Source: JBBRRP01 sp038251425 (lineage in GTDB: Bacteria > Myxococcota_A > Polyangia > Polyangiales > Polyangiaceae). From it: a stretch of 64,000 nt of DNA. The DNA lies in assembly GCA_038251425.1 (NCBI GenBank), contig JBBSBI010000008.1:1-64000 (forward strand). Direction: 5' to 3'. The position numbers and the translations under genes are program-made. This document shows, one piece after another, positions 17,630 through 25,549 of this stretch (its first letter is position 1; the number at the start of each line of letters is the position of its first letter). The notes beneath the pieces are model-generated. The model was not told where the DNA came from. It ran no database searches and was given only the letters and a program-made list of their open reading frames with translations.

Positions 17630-17648
17630 AGCATCAGGGATGCTCTTT
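17630..17648 (+). terminator. Hairpin after the tRNA-Gly gene
   Basis: AGCATC (17630-17635) and GATGCT (17639-17644) form a 6-bp stem with a 3-base loop. It is followed by CTTTC, a weak T-run, starting 8 bases after the CCA end. Confidence 0.45.
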
Positions 17649-17806
17649 CGTCGGAGGATGACTTTGGCCAGCCCGTCCCGGAAGTGTGCTCCTCACTTTG
17701 GCACGGCGGTCGATTGGGGGATTCTGCAGGGTGAAAAGCTGCGGTTGCGGCGCCGCCCGCGTTTCCCTCTTGCCTCTCCGGGGTGCCTGTGGCCTGGTAC
17801 TCGAAC

Positions 17807-19069
17807 ATGTTTCACGACTCGAGCTCAACGCAGCGACGTGCTCCCTCCGCCGGCGCTGGCTGGCTCGTGGTTGTTCTCGCAACCACACTGTCTGCGTGCG
17901 GCCCGCGCCCGGCTTCGGTTCAAGCGCCTGAACCACCCTTGGCTGCCAAGGCTCCGCCCGCCCAAGCGGCCAGCTCCGCGCCTCCGACACCTTCGGGGTC
18001 GGAGCTTTCACGCGAAGCGCCGCCCCCCACAGTAGCCGCAGCACCAGCAGGTCCGAAATGCGGCCTTCCGGAAGATATTCGAGAAGCCGATTGGCCACGA
18101 GTTCTCACCTCAACCCAACCCAAAGAGCTCGCTCCGCCAAGGCCTGGCACGATCACTCTCGCGCTCCTGCCCGATACCCAATACTACGCGGCTTGTCGTT
18201 ACCCGCACCTGCGGAATCAGTCGGACTTCGTTATGCGAGAGCGCAAGGAACGCAACATCCAAGCGGCGATCACGTTGGGCGACCTCACCGACCACAATGC
18301 TCCCGAAGAATGGGAGTTTTTCAAGGCTTCGCTCGAGCCGATCGCGGATGGATTTCCGTTGCTTCTCACCTCGGGCAACCACGATCTCGGCGATCGCGGG
18401 ACGGCAAAGGATCGAAATACTCTACTCTCCGGCTATTTCGACGAGGCTTGGGCCAAGAAATCCGGCGCATTGAAGGAGGTGATGACGCGGGGAGACCTGC
18501 AAAACGCCTTTTACTCGATCGACGTCGGGAAGTTTCGCCTGGGCGTCTTGATGCTTGAGTGGAGCCCGCGCGCGTCCACCGTGCGCTGGGCGAACCGCAT
18601 CGTTAAGCGCTACGCCAATCATCGAGTGATGGTCGCCACCCACGCGTACCTGTACCGGGACTCCACGCGCTATGATTATTCGGCAAAGGGCGCGGCACAA
18701 AAATGGAATCCCCTCGAGTATGGGACGGCGCAGGGCAAGCTCTCGAAAGAGGGCAATCATGACGGGGAAATGTTGTGGAATGCGCTGATCCGCAAGCACA
18801 AGAACATTTTTCTTGTGGTGAGCGGCCACGTGCTCCTGAACGGCACGGGCTTTCTGACGAGCCAGGGCGACGCGGGCAATACTGTGCACCAGGTGCTTGC
18901 CAACTATCAAATGCTCGACGAGGGCGGGCTTGGATACCTGCGCTTGCTGGAGCTCACGCCCGACGGCAAAACCTTCCACATGAAGACGTATTCGCCCTCG
19001 CTTGGCCTGTTCTCATACGCCCCCGATCAAGACTTCTCGTTCGTTGTCGAGCCTCCCCTCTACCAGTGA
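17807..19069 (+). CDS. Metallophosphoesterase-like lipoprotein
   Basis: About 420 aa from ATG 17807; a GTG at 17783 is an alternative start. The signal ends at a clear lipobox LSAC (Cys31), followed by a long Pro/Ala-rich tether. The catalytic part has calcineurin-like phosphoesterase motifs: LPDTQYY (D-x-H site in variant form), LGDLTDHN, the metal- and phosphate-binding TSGNHDLG, ATHAYLYRD and VVSGHVLLNG. This is close to secreted phosphoesterases annotated as acid-phosphatase-like. It is probably a surface phosphatase or nucleotidase, but the substrate is unknown. It is followed by the glutathione peroxidase gene. Confidence 0.85.
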   Translation: MFHDSSSTQRRAPSAGAGWLVVVLATTLSACGPRPASVQAPEPPLAAKAPPAQAASSAPPTPSGSELSREAPPPTVAAAPAGPKCGLPEDIREADWPRVLTSTQPKELAPPRPGTITLALLPDTQYYAACRYPHLRNQSDFVMRERKERNIQAAITLGDLTDHNAPEEWEFFKASLEPIADGFPLLLTSGNHDLGDRGTAKDRNTLLSGYFDEAWAKKSGALKEVMTRGDLQNAFYSIDVGKFRLGVLMLEWSPRASTVRWANRIVKRYANHRVMVATHAYLYRDSTRYDYSAKGAAQKWNPLEYGTAQGKLSKEGNHDGEMLWNALIRKHKNIFLVVSGHVLLNGTGFLTSQGDAGNTVHQVLANYQMLDEGGLGYLRLLELTPDGKTFHMKTYSPSLGLFSYAPDQDFSFVVEPPLYQ

Positions 19070-19160
19070 GGCAGTCAAGCGCCCAAAAGACGGATGTCCC
19101 TCGCACGGAAGGCCATCTATTTGAACGCGCCCTGTCGTTCCCCACTTCCCTAAAGCGCCC

Positions 19161-19799
19161 ATGAGTCCCATAGCCAAGAAGGTGGCTGGCTCATTGTTGC
19201 TCCGTACACGACCCGTCCTATTGACTCTGGGAATGGCGTTGGTTCTTGGCTGCAAAAACGATCCGACCCCATCCATTTCGAGCTCGGAAGGCCACGCCAT
19301 GAACACAGCTAAAGTCACCATTCATCCGCTCGTCGTGAAACGCTTGGACGGCAGCGAGACGGCACTCTCGGCTTGGTCCGGCAAGGTGCTTCTCATTGTG
19401 AATACAGCGTCTGAGTGCGGATACACACCTCAGTATCAGGGGCTCCAGGCGCTCAATGCTAAGTACGAAGCTCGCGGACTTGTCGTGCTGGGTTTCCCGT
19501 CGAACGATTTTGGCGGTCAGGAGCCTGGAACATCTGAGGAGATTCGCAAATTTTGCACGAGCAAGTTTGGGGTGAGTTTCCCAATGTTCGACAAGGTGCG
19601 GACAGTGGGCACTGAGCGTGCCCCGCTGTATGCACTCCTTTCAGACGCCTTGGGCGCGCCTAAATGGAATTTTCACAAGTACCTCATCGACAAAGCGGGC
19701 CACCCACTTGAGGCCTGGCCCAGCTCTGTGAAGCCTGAGTCCACGGAGATCGAGTCAGCCGTCGAGCTTGCGTTGTCCGCGCCCGCTTCCAAAGGCTAG
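19161..19799 (+). CDS. Glutathione peroxidase, lipoprotein form
   Basis: A 212-aa Cys-type glutathione/thioredoxin peroxidase that reduces organic or lipid hydroperoxides. The peroxidatic Cys86 is in NTASECGYTPQY, the Gln is in FGGQEPGT, and the Trp-Asn is in KWNFHKYLID. The catalytic tetrad is therefore intact. Unlike the usual cytosolic enzyme it begins with a signal and lipobox (LVLGC, Cys31), which puts it on a membrane facing the periplasm. The resolving Cys may be in FCTSKF. It lies 91 bases after the phosphoesterase gene, possibly in the same operon. Confidence 0.9.
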   Translation: MSPIAKKVAGSLLLRTRPVLLTLGMALVLGCKNDPTPSISSSEGHAMNTAKVTIHPLVVKRLDGSETALSAWSGKVLLIVNTASECGYTPQYQGLQALNAKYEARGLVVLGFPSNDFGGQEPGTSEEIRKFCTSKFGVSFPMFDKVRTVGTERAPLYALLSDALGAPKWNFHKYLIDKAGHPLEAWPSSVKPESTEIESAVELALSAPASKG

Positions 19800-20318
19800 G
19801 GCTGAGCGCCGATGAATCGCAGCGGCGCAGATCAAGCGCCCCCCACTCGTTCGTGACCGCATACTCGAAGTCGAACACCAGATAGTAAGCATGCTTACTA
19901 TCTTCCAGGAGCGAAAAAGGGTGGCACGCTTGCGGCGCGACCCCGCGACGGTCGTGCCCCTCACGCAGCGACCGAAGGCGATGCCGGGGAGGGGCGGGTG
20001 CCGCGCTTCGCGGCAGCGGGGTGGGCATCAACACCAAACGTTGGGTCCACTCGATCAAACGGAAGGCCTGCCGCTGGCTCACAGCTGCTCGAAGCGCATG
20101 GGGGCGACACCTTGCAGTTGCGGCTCGAACGCTGACCCCTAGGGTTGAGCGCCAGGCACCTTGCGCACTAGGCTACCCAAATGACCTTTAGGTTAGGTCC
20201 TGCACTCCCTAATTTTTCGCGCAGGCACGCGGCGGCATTGGCCTAGTTTGAGCTGTCAGGGCATGCTTCGGACACTATCCTCAGATCCCTTCAACCCTCA
20301 GCCGTAACAGCTCCAATC
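19800..20318. other. Gene-free stretch with repeat copy 2
   Basis: No gene is supported over these 519 bases. The first 230 are taken up by repeat copy 2 in reverse orientation. The rest (about 20033-20318) has no convincing ORF, RNA or hairpin and presumably carries the promoter of the TM protein gene at 20319. Confidence 0.6.
19838..20032 (-). repeat. Dispersed palindromic repeat, copy 2 (reverse orientation)
   Basis: The 22-bp perfect palindrome is at 19881-19902 (24 bp with one more pair each side). On the minus strand it is flanked by CTCCTGGA before and GTGTTCGAC plus GCGGTCACG after, as in the other copies. At 20003-20032 it shares with copy 1 the block GTTGATGCCCACCCCGCTGC and the following CGCGAAGCGC. 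It lies downstream of the glutathione peroxidase gene. Confidence 0.88.
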
Positions 20319-20975
20319 ATGAAAAATAGATCGTCCCGCTCATCGAAAAGAGGTCCTGATCGGGTACGCCAGCTGGATGCCGGGTTAGCGGTGGAGCCCG
20401 ACGAGCACCACGAATTTTTCAGCGAGGGTGAATCCGCGAACTTCTCCAGATGGCCTGGGCAAGATAGCGTCGCGCTAGAGGAGGTAGTGCCCGAGCTTGT
20501 GGTCCCTCGGTTGGTGCGGACGCCCGAGATGAACGCGCGGCGCGACAAGTTCAAGAAATGGGTGTTGGTTTTGTTGCTGCTGCTCATTCCGATCGGAGCC
20601 GGTGCCTTGTGGCAGCAAGCTCGTAGTTCGCAGGTGGTATTGGCGGCTTCCAGTGATGAGAATCAGGCGCCGCAACGAACCGTCGCAGTCTCCGGCGCGA
20701 AGCCTGAAGGCAGCCCGAGGGGAGCGAGTGAAATTGTTCCTGGAATCCCTCAAGTGCAGACGCCAACTCCGGAGGCGGTGCTTGCCAAGGAGTCTCCTGC
20801 CAGCGAGGCGCTGGTGCCGGCAGAGTCTCAGTCTGCGGCGCCAGGTTCAACAACATCGAGCGCGAGCCCAGTTCCCTCCGCCCGAGCACGAAAGGCTCAT
20901 CGCTTCATGATGCCTCCCATGATGCGCCCCGTTCTTCCAGGCACCCCGCCCACCGTTGCATATCCTGTGAATTGA
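20319..20975 (+). CDS. Single-TM protein with Pro/Ser/Ala-rich tail
   Basis: A 218-aa protein of unknown function. The first ~78 residues are charged and probably cytoplasmic. One TM helix follows (KKWVLVLLLLLIPIGAGALW), then a long low-complexity periplasmic tail ending in Met/Pro-rich residues (MMPPMMRPVLPG). No known domain is recognised. It resembles the anchors of kinase-associated or TonB-like linkers, but this is not conclusive. Confidence 0.6.
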   Translation: MKNRSSRSSKRGPDRVRQLDAGLAVEPDEHHEFFSEGESANFSRWPGQDSVALEEVVPELVVPRLVRTPEMNARRDKFKKWVLVLLLLLIPIGAGALWQQARSSQVVLAASSDENQAPQRTVAVSGAKPEGSPRGASEIVPGIPQVQTPTPEAVLAKESPASEALVPAESQSAAPGSTTSSASPVPSARARKAHRFMMPPMMRPVLPGTPPTVAYPVN

Positions 20976-21132
20976 GCTGAAAGCGATCGTTGGGGTAGTG
21001 GCGCCGCCTGTCCTTTGGTAGCAGTCGCGCCCATGGGCACAGGCAGGGAGCGGGGAATCAATGGCTGGGGAGTTGCGGGCTGCTTAGCCTGCCTTGTGCT
21101 GTGCGGTTGGCGCCCTTTCCAACAGATCCGAG

Positions 21133-21480
21133 ATGTTAACTCACCAACCACCGACGCTCCAGCCCGCTCCAGGGTTTTCCGTCGGAGGTTTTGGAACACG
21201 GGGGGATCTTCAGCGTTGGGGCCGGTCGCGAACGTTTCTACTTTGTCGCCTTTGGCCCGGACACGGCACGGAGCGGAGCACCCCCATATTCTTGACGCAC
21301 AAGAAGTCTCAAGCAGCTGGTCTGGACAGCCACCTCGAGAAGGAGCTGGTGCTGACTCTCGCGCTCGACGGGCTCAAGAAGGACCTCGAACGGCGCATTC
21401 AAGAAGCGAAGGCCAAGGGTGTGGAAGCGAAGGCCAAGGGTGTGGAAGCGAAGATCACAGAAGCCCAACCCAAGCATTAA
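21133..21480 (+). CDS. Small hypothetical protein, possibly frameshifted
   Basis: A possible gene of ~115 aa starting at ATG 21133 (the frame is open from 21094). Its end is a charged helical segment with a tandem 7-residue repeat (KAKGVEA twice, from a 21-base duplication at 21415-21456). The middle reads badly in this frame. In the neighbouring frame, reached at a run of six G at 21200-21205, it reads GIFSVGAGRERFYFVAFGPD and looks more protein-like. It may therefore be a decayed or frameshifted gene. Whether it is expressed is uncertain. Confidence 0.35.
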   Translation: MLTHQPPTLQPAPGFSVGGFGTRGDLQRWGRSRTFLLCRLWPGHGTERSTPIFLTHKKSQAAGLDSHLEKELVLTLALDGLKKDLERRIQEAKAKGVEAKAKGVEAKITEAQPKH

Positions 21481-21489
21481 TGGGTCTTC

Positions 21490-22335
21490 TTAGGAACGCT
21501 CGTCGGGCTGTGTCAGCCAAACCCGCTGCTCATCGAAAGCGACACGGCGCGCCCGATAAAGCCTGCCTACTGCGGATTTAAAGGCTTTCTTGCTGATGCC
21601 GAGCTGCGCGTAAATCTCGGCCGGGGCACTTCGATCGTGGAGCTGCAAGCTGCCGCCAGCATCCTTCAAGGCTTTGAGTAAGACTTCGACGGCATCGGCT
21701 GCCGCTTCAGCCCCGCGCCGCTTCAGGCTAATGTCAAGCTTGTTGTCGGCACGGATGAGCTGAATATAGCCTTTCAGCTCATCACCGACGCTCGGCTGTT
21801 GAAAGATCTCGCTCTTGTAGATCAGGCCGTGGTAGCGCCGATTGACGACAACTTGCACTCCAAGCTCGCCAAACCCGTAGACCAGCAAGTCAACCGCTTG
21901 CCCAGGCTCAAGTGAACTGAGATCATAGTCAAAGTACCCGCTGAGGCGGCTCGCTGCAGCCACGCGCTCAGTGCGCGCATCGAGGTAAACGGCGACCACA
22001 TGGCGCTCCCCGACTCTGAGTGGTTCGAATTGTTGGTTGTTAGGTGCGAACAGATCCTTATCCAGGCCCCAGTTGAGGAAGGCCCCGTGCGCGGTCACGT
22101 GAACGACCTCCAGACACGCGAATTCCCCAACGATGGCGCGCGGGCTCTCCGTCGTTGCGGTCAGCACGTCTTCGGAATCTGTGAAGACAAACACACGCAG
22201 CGCTTCCCCGACACGTAAATTGGGGGGTGCGTGCCGAGTTGGAAGCAGCACGCTATTACGACCATCGGACAGGAGCGCGCCATCGGGAGCCAGCGTTTGA
22301 ACGGACAAGGTGTTGTAGGCGCCGACAACGATCAT
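21490..22335 (-). CDS. cvfB: CvfB-like S1 RNA-binding protein
   Basis: A 281-aa protein, the length of CvfB, which is built from S1-like domains and a C-terminal winged helix. S1-like strands are seen in FLNWGLDKDLFAP and GYIQLIRADNKLDISLKRRG, and the end segment (AQLGISKKAFKSAVGRLYR) matches the CvfB winged helix. CvfB binds RNA and affects virulence-type gene expression in Gram-positive species; in other bacteria its role is less clear. It follows the AraC regulator after 97 bases on the same strand. Confidence 0.85.
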   Translation of the reverse strand: MIVVGAYNTLSVQTLAPDGALLSDGRNSVLLPTRHAPPNLRVGEALRVFVFTDSEDVLTATTESPRAIVGEFACLEVVHVTAHGAFLNWGLDKDLFAPNNQQFEPLRVGERHVVAVYLDARTERVAAASRLSGYFDYDLSSLEPGQAVDLLVYGFGELGVQVVVNRRYHGLIYKSEIFQQPSVGDELKGYIQLIRADNKLDISLKRRGAEAAADAVEVLLKALKDAGGSLQLHDRSAPAEIYAQLGISKKAFKSAVGRLYRARRVAFDEQRVWLTQPDERS

Positions 22336-22432
22336 GGTACTTGAAACTTTTCACGCTGAACCTGCCGTACTTTGGCGGCACGCGCAATAGCCTTGAGCGC
22401 CATTCGCAGGGCATGGATCGTGGCCACGATCA

Positions 22433-23308
22433 TCACGCAAACAGCCAACGCGCGAAGCGTTGTACGTTCGGGGGATGGATGAGTGCCGGAGTGTTACCAG
22501 CCAGCGCTTGGCGCCGAAACCCACGAGGACTTGCGCCTTGGGCCTGCCGAAAGCAGCGCGAGAAATGGAACGGGCTTTCAAAGCCACACTGCTCGGCTAC
22601 CTCAGCGACCCTCAAGTTCGTTCGGCTGAGCAGGCTAGCAGCACGAGCGAGCCGCAGCAGCAAGGTCAGCTGGTGAGGCGTCACCCCGAGCTCGGCTTTC
22701 AAGGTTCGACTCAGATGCCCTTCGGAAACATGTGCTTTCTTCGCCAACTCCGAAACCTGAATGGGCATGAGTTTCGATCCTGACCAGGCGCGTTTTAAGA
22801 AACCGAGCGTTGCTATCACCGTGGCGTGTTCCCCGAGAAGCGCCTCCTCGGTGTTTCCCGTGGCACGGTTGGCGAACATGACGAGCGCCTGCCGGAGTGT
22901 ATGTTCCACGAGATCTTGTGGAGTGCGTTGGGGATCGGTGAGCGCGTTCACCACGTAGCTCAGCAGAGGACGAATAGCGACGGCTTCATCGGGCGGAATC
23001 AGCAGAGGCCAACTTGTTTCAGGCGGCAACGCATGACCAGGATCCTCGACATCAAAGTGAACATAGCCATGGTGCGTGCGGCGCCGCGGATCCCAAATGA
23101 AGGCGTCCGTCATGCGCGGTCGAGCTAACAGCAAAGTTCCCGCGGGCGCTCGCAGAGTCTCAGGACCCACTCTCCAACGAACATCGCCGCTCACAATCCA
23201 AACGAACTCGTAGTCCAACAGCTCACGGGGGCCAAAGCTCGCACCTGCCGGATAATCCGCCCATCCGAAAGCTCGGGGCTTGATGCGTAGAGTGTTTAGA
23301 ATTGACAT
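22433..23308 (-). CDS. AraC-family transcriptional regulator
   Basis: A 291-aa regulator with an N-terminal cupin-like sensing domain (RAPAGTLLLARPR) and a C-terminal AraC domain with two helix-turn-helices: SELAKKAHVSEGHLSRTLKA and VAEVAEQCGFESPFHFSRCF. It is divergently arranged with the PhyH dioxygenase at 23446. That arrangement is typical of an activator and its catabolic target; the effector is probably that enzyme's substrate or product. A 14-bp palindrome lies in the shared upstream region. Confidence 0.9.
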   Translation of the reverse strand: MSILNTLRIKPRAFGWADYPAGASFGPRELLDYEFVWIVSGDVRWRVGPETLRAPAGTLLLARPRMTDAFIWDPRRRTHHGYVHFDVEDPGHALPPETSWPLLIPPDEAVAIRPLLSYVVNALTDPQRTPQDLVEHTLRQALVMFANRATGNTEEALLGEHATVIATLGFLKRAWSGSKLMPIQVSELAKKAHVSEGHLSRTLKAELGVTPHQLTLLLRLARAASLLSRTNLRVAEVAEQCGFESPFHFSRCFRQAQGASPRGFRRQALAGNTPALIHPPNVQRFARWLFA

Positions 23309-23404
23309 GTTCTGAGAAAGGAATCTAGCAGAATCTCAATAATGATAGAGTAATATGAATGTATCTCCGTTCATGGGTCAGGATTGGACATGTATTGGTC
23401 AGCT

Positions 23405-23418
23405 TTGGGAATTCCCAA
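23405..23418. promoter_or_regulatory. Perfect 14-bp palindrome, candidate operator
   Basis: TTGGGAATTCCCAA lies in the AT-rich region between the divergent AraC and PhyH genes, 28 bases before the dioxygenase start. Its position suits a regulator site. AraC proteins usually bind direct repeats, so another factor is equally possible. Confidence 0.4.
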
Positions 23419-23445
23419 CAGATCGGGTTCGGCTAGATTGGAAGC

Positions 23446-24333
23446 ATGCGCAGCTCGCAATTAGTCGATGCAGTCGAAAATCCCCGTGCCCACGCATACC
23501 TCAGGGACGGATACGTCGTGGTTTCGGAACTCCTCGGCGTCGATGAAGTTGAAGCATTGCAGCGAGAGCTCGTACGATTGGCGCGAGGTGACTACCCGAC
23601 GCAAGCCCTGCCGGTGATCTCAGAGGCCATCAGCGATGCACAAGTCTTGAGTAACCTGCTGTGCATTCATCAGCCGCACCTGGTAAGTCCCGTGATTCAG
23701 CGCTACCTGAGCCATGCAAAGATCGCGGAGGTTTTAGCTGAGATCGTCGGCGCTCACCTTGGTCCGTGGTGGGACGGAAGCGTCAAGTGCATGCAGTCCA
23801 TGTTCTTCGCAAAGCCTGCTGGCAAACCTGGGCAAGCCTGGCACCAAGATGAAGGATTCATTCCGACTCGGGATCGCAGCCTTTGTGGTGCTTGGATCGC
23901 GCTCGACGACGCCAGCGTTCAAAACGGGTGCTTGTGGGTCTTGCCAGGCAGCCATCGGGCGGGAGTGCTTTATCCAACGAGACTCCATTCCGATCCGGAG
24001 TTTGATTCTGCGCCAGAGGCGTACGCCTTCAGCGCGGAGGGCGAAGTCCCGGTGGAGGTTCCCAAAGGATCGGTGGTGTTCTTCAACGGCTATCTGTTGC
24101 ACCGTTCCAAACGCAATCGAGCGGCACGTTCGCGCCGCGCACTCGTGAATCATTACATGTCGGCACAATCTTTGTTGCCCTGGGGCACTACGACCGAACC
24201 ATCCACGGGGTTGGAGGACAATCGTCACGTGGTTCAAGTGGTGGGTGCCGATCCTTACACTTGGAAAAGCACGCTCCCGGCTGACCCGAGTCAAGTATTT
24301 CTGCGCGGTGAATCAGCGCTCTTGGGTCTCTAG
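23446..24333 (+). CDS. Phytanoyl-CoA dioxygenase (PhyH) family protein
   Basis: A 295-aa Fe(II)/2-oxoglutarate-type oxygenase. The HxD motif is in AWHQDEGF, the core has LPGSHRAGVL and GSVVFFNGYLLHRS with the distal His, and the Arg for 2-oxoglutarate is in the RRALVNHYM segment. The N-terminus (YLRDGYVVVSELL) is classic PhyH. Its gene is divergent from an AraC regulator. The 3' end overlaps the stop region of the convergent ATPase gene by 21 bases. The substrate is unknown; the closest annotation class is 'phytanoyl-CoA dioxygenase family', which covers many small-molecule hydroxylases. Confidence 0.88.
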   Translation: MRSSQLVDAVENPRAHAYLRDGYVVVSELLGVDEVEALQRELVRLARGDYPTQALPVISEAISDAQVLSNLLCIHQPHLVSPVIQRYLSHAKIAEVLAEIVGAHLGPWWDGSVKCMQSMFFAKPAGKPGQAWHQDEGFIPTRDRSLCGAWIALDDASVQNGCLWVLPGSHRAGVLYPTRLHSDPEFDSAPEAYAFSAEGEVPVEVPKGSVVFFNGYLLHRSKRNRAARSRRALVNHYMSAQSLLPWGTTTEPSTGLEDNRHVVQVVGADPYTWKSTLPADPSQVFLRGESALLGL

Positions 24334-25398
24334 CAGCGCCAGAAGTCGCTCGATTCGGAGTGCCGCGTCAAGATCTGAAGTCTGGTGGGCGTAATCCATC
24401 GCGGCAAACAGATGGCTCTGCTCCAGGCGAACACGGGCGGGATCGCGCTCCAGCAGCTTGACATAGTGGTCAAAGAAACGCCGGGCAGGGAAACGAGTGC
24501 GTTGCCGAATGGCATAGCGAACGACGGCGTGCACGGTGTAGCGGTTAAGTAGCGGCTGTTGCACCAAGCGCCAGGAAATCAGCGCTGCCAGAGCCTTTCC
24601 GTTCGTTCCGATCCGAGCGAGCCGATAGAGCGAAGCCTCATCAATGTCATCACCCTCTGTGTGGGCGAGCGCCGCCAAAAGTTGGCGTGCTTCACGCGAT
24701 AGCTTCGCCCAGGCCCAGGCAACCAAGAGCCGCACCTCAGGCACATCGTCTTCGTGTGCCATGACGGTCACACGATCAACGCCGGCTTCGAGTAGCCACT
24801 TCCGAAGCGCCGCGGCGGTCACCGACCTAGTGCTGACCAGGCCATCGGCGATGTCGAGCGCCAATGGATTCCAGCGCAAGAGCTTGGTGAGTTGAGCCAC
24901 GCGCGGGAAGGCGGCTTCACTCGAACTGATCAGCGGTACAATCACAGGAAACACTTCAACACCCGAAAGCAAGCAACGCCGCGCAGTGATGATCCAAGTG
25001 ACCGGACAGTCCCGGAGTAGCTCGATAAAAGCTGCTAGGGCTCGGTCATTTTCATGATTGTCGAGTACAATCAGGATGGGGCCTTTTCGGTTCAAGCTGT
25101 CTTTCAAACTCGAAATGTCCGCAGTGCCAGGCGCGCCTAATCTTCGGCAGAGCATCTCGACCAGCGTTGAGGTGTCCCAAGCCCCAACGCGCAGCCAGTG
25201 CGCGCCCCCAGAAAAATACCGCTTGAGTCGGTGCCCCAAGACGCACGCCAACAGGGACTTCCCACTTCCACCACCGCCGACCAAGGCGATGCGCCGCACA
25301 CCTCCCTCGGTGATGCGCTTCGTTAGCGCGTTGAGTTCCTTGGCTCGCCCTTTTACGCCTTGGGGTGCGGGAGGAAACAGCGCAGGTGTTAGAGCCAC
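24313..25398 (-). CDS. Short STAND/NB-ARC-like ATPase
   Basis: A 361-aa P-loop NTPase with GTG start. The Walker A is GGGGSGKS (about 41-48), the Walker B is ILIVLDNHEND, and sensor-type Arg appears in WIITARRCLL. A degenerate LPLAL-like motif (RWNPLALDIADGL) and a following winged-helix region (SREARQLLAALAHTEG, VHAVVRYAIR) place it in the NB-ARC/STAND class. STAND proteins usually also have an effector domain and long repeats. Here both are absent or reduced to ~50 C-terminal helical residues. It could be a regulator acting with the flanking AraC genes. Confidence 0.75.
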   Translation of the reverse strand: MALTPALFPPAPQGVKGRAKELNALTKRITEGGVRRIALVGGGGSGKSLLACVLGHRLKRYFSGGAHWLRVGAWDTSTLVEMLCRRLGAPGTADISSLKDSLNRKGPILIVLDNHENDRALAAFIELLRDCPVTWIITARRCLLSGVEVFPVIVPLISSSEAAFPRVAQLTKLLRWNPLALDIADGLVSTRSVTAAALRKWLLEAGVDRVTVMAHEDDVPEVRLLVAWAWAKLSREARQLLAALAHTEGDDIDEASLYRLARIGTNGKALAALISWRLVQQPLLNRYTVHAVVRYAIRQRTRFPARRFFDHYVKLLERDPARVRLEQSHLFAAMDYAHQTSDLDAALRIERLLALLETQER

Positions 25399-25549
25399 GC
25401 GACGACGCTAACACGCTTCAAATGGATGCCAAGGTGAAGCGATTGCAGTTCCCATGAAGGTCTGTGCTTTGAATGGAATAACCGCTGATCATTCCGAGCA
25501 AACCAAGCGTGCTGAAATTCGACTCAAGTGCTACCTTGATTGCGTCAGT

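Noticed and set aside
21015..21581. 188-codon open frame on the + strand
   Set aside because: It overlaps the end of the well-supported CvfB gene on the other strand and its sequence is low-complexity, without any protein-like pattern.
23734..24294. 186-codon open frame antisense to the second PhyH gene
   Set aside because: It lies wholly within a well-supported gene and has no domain.
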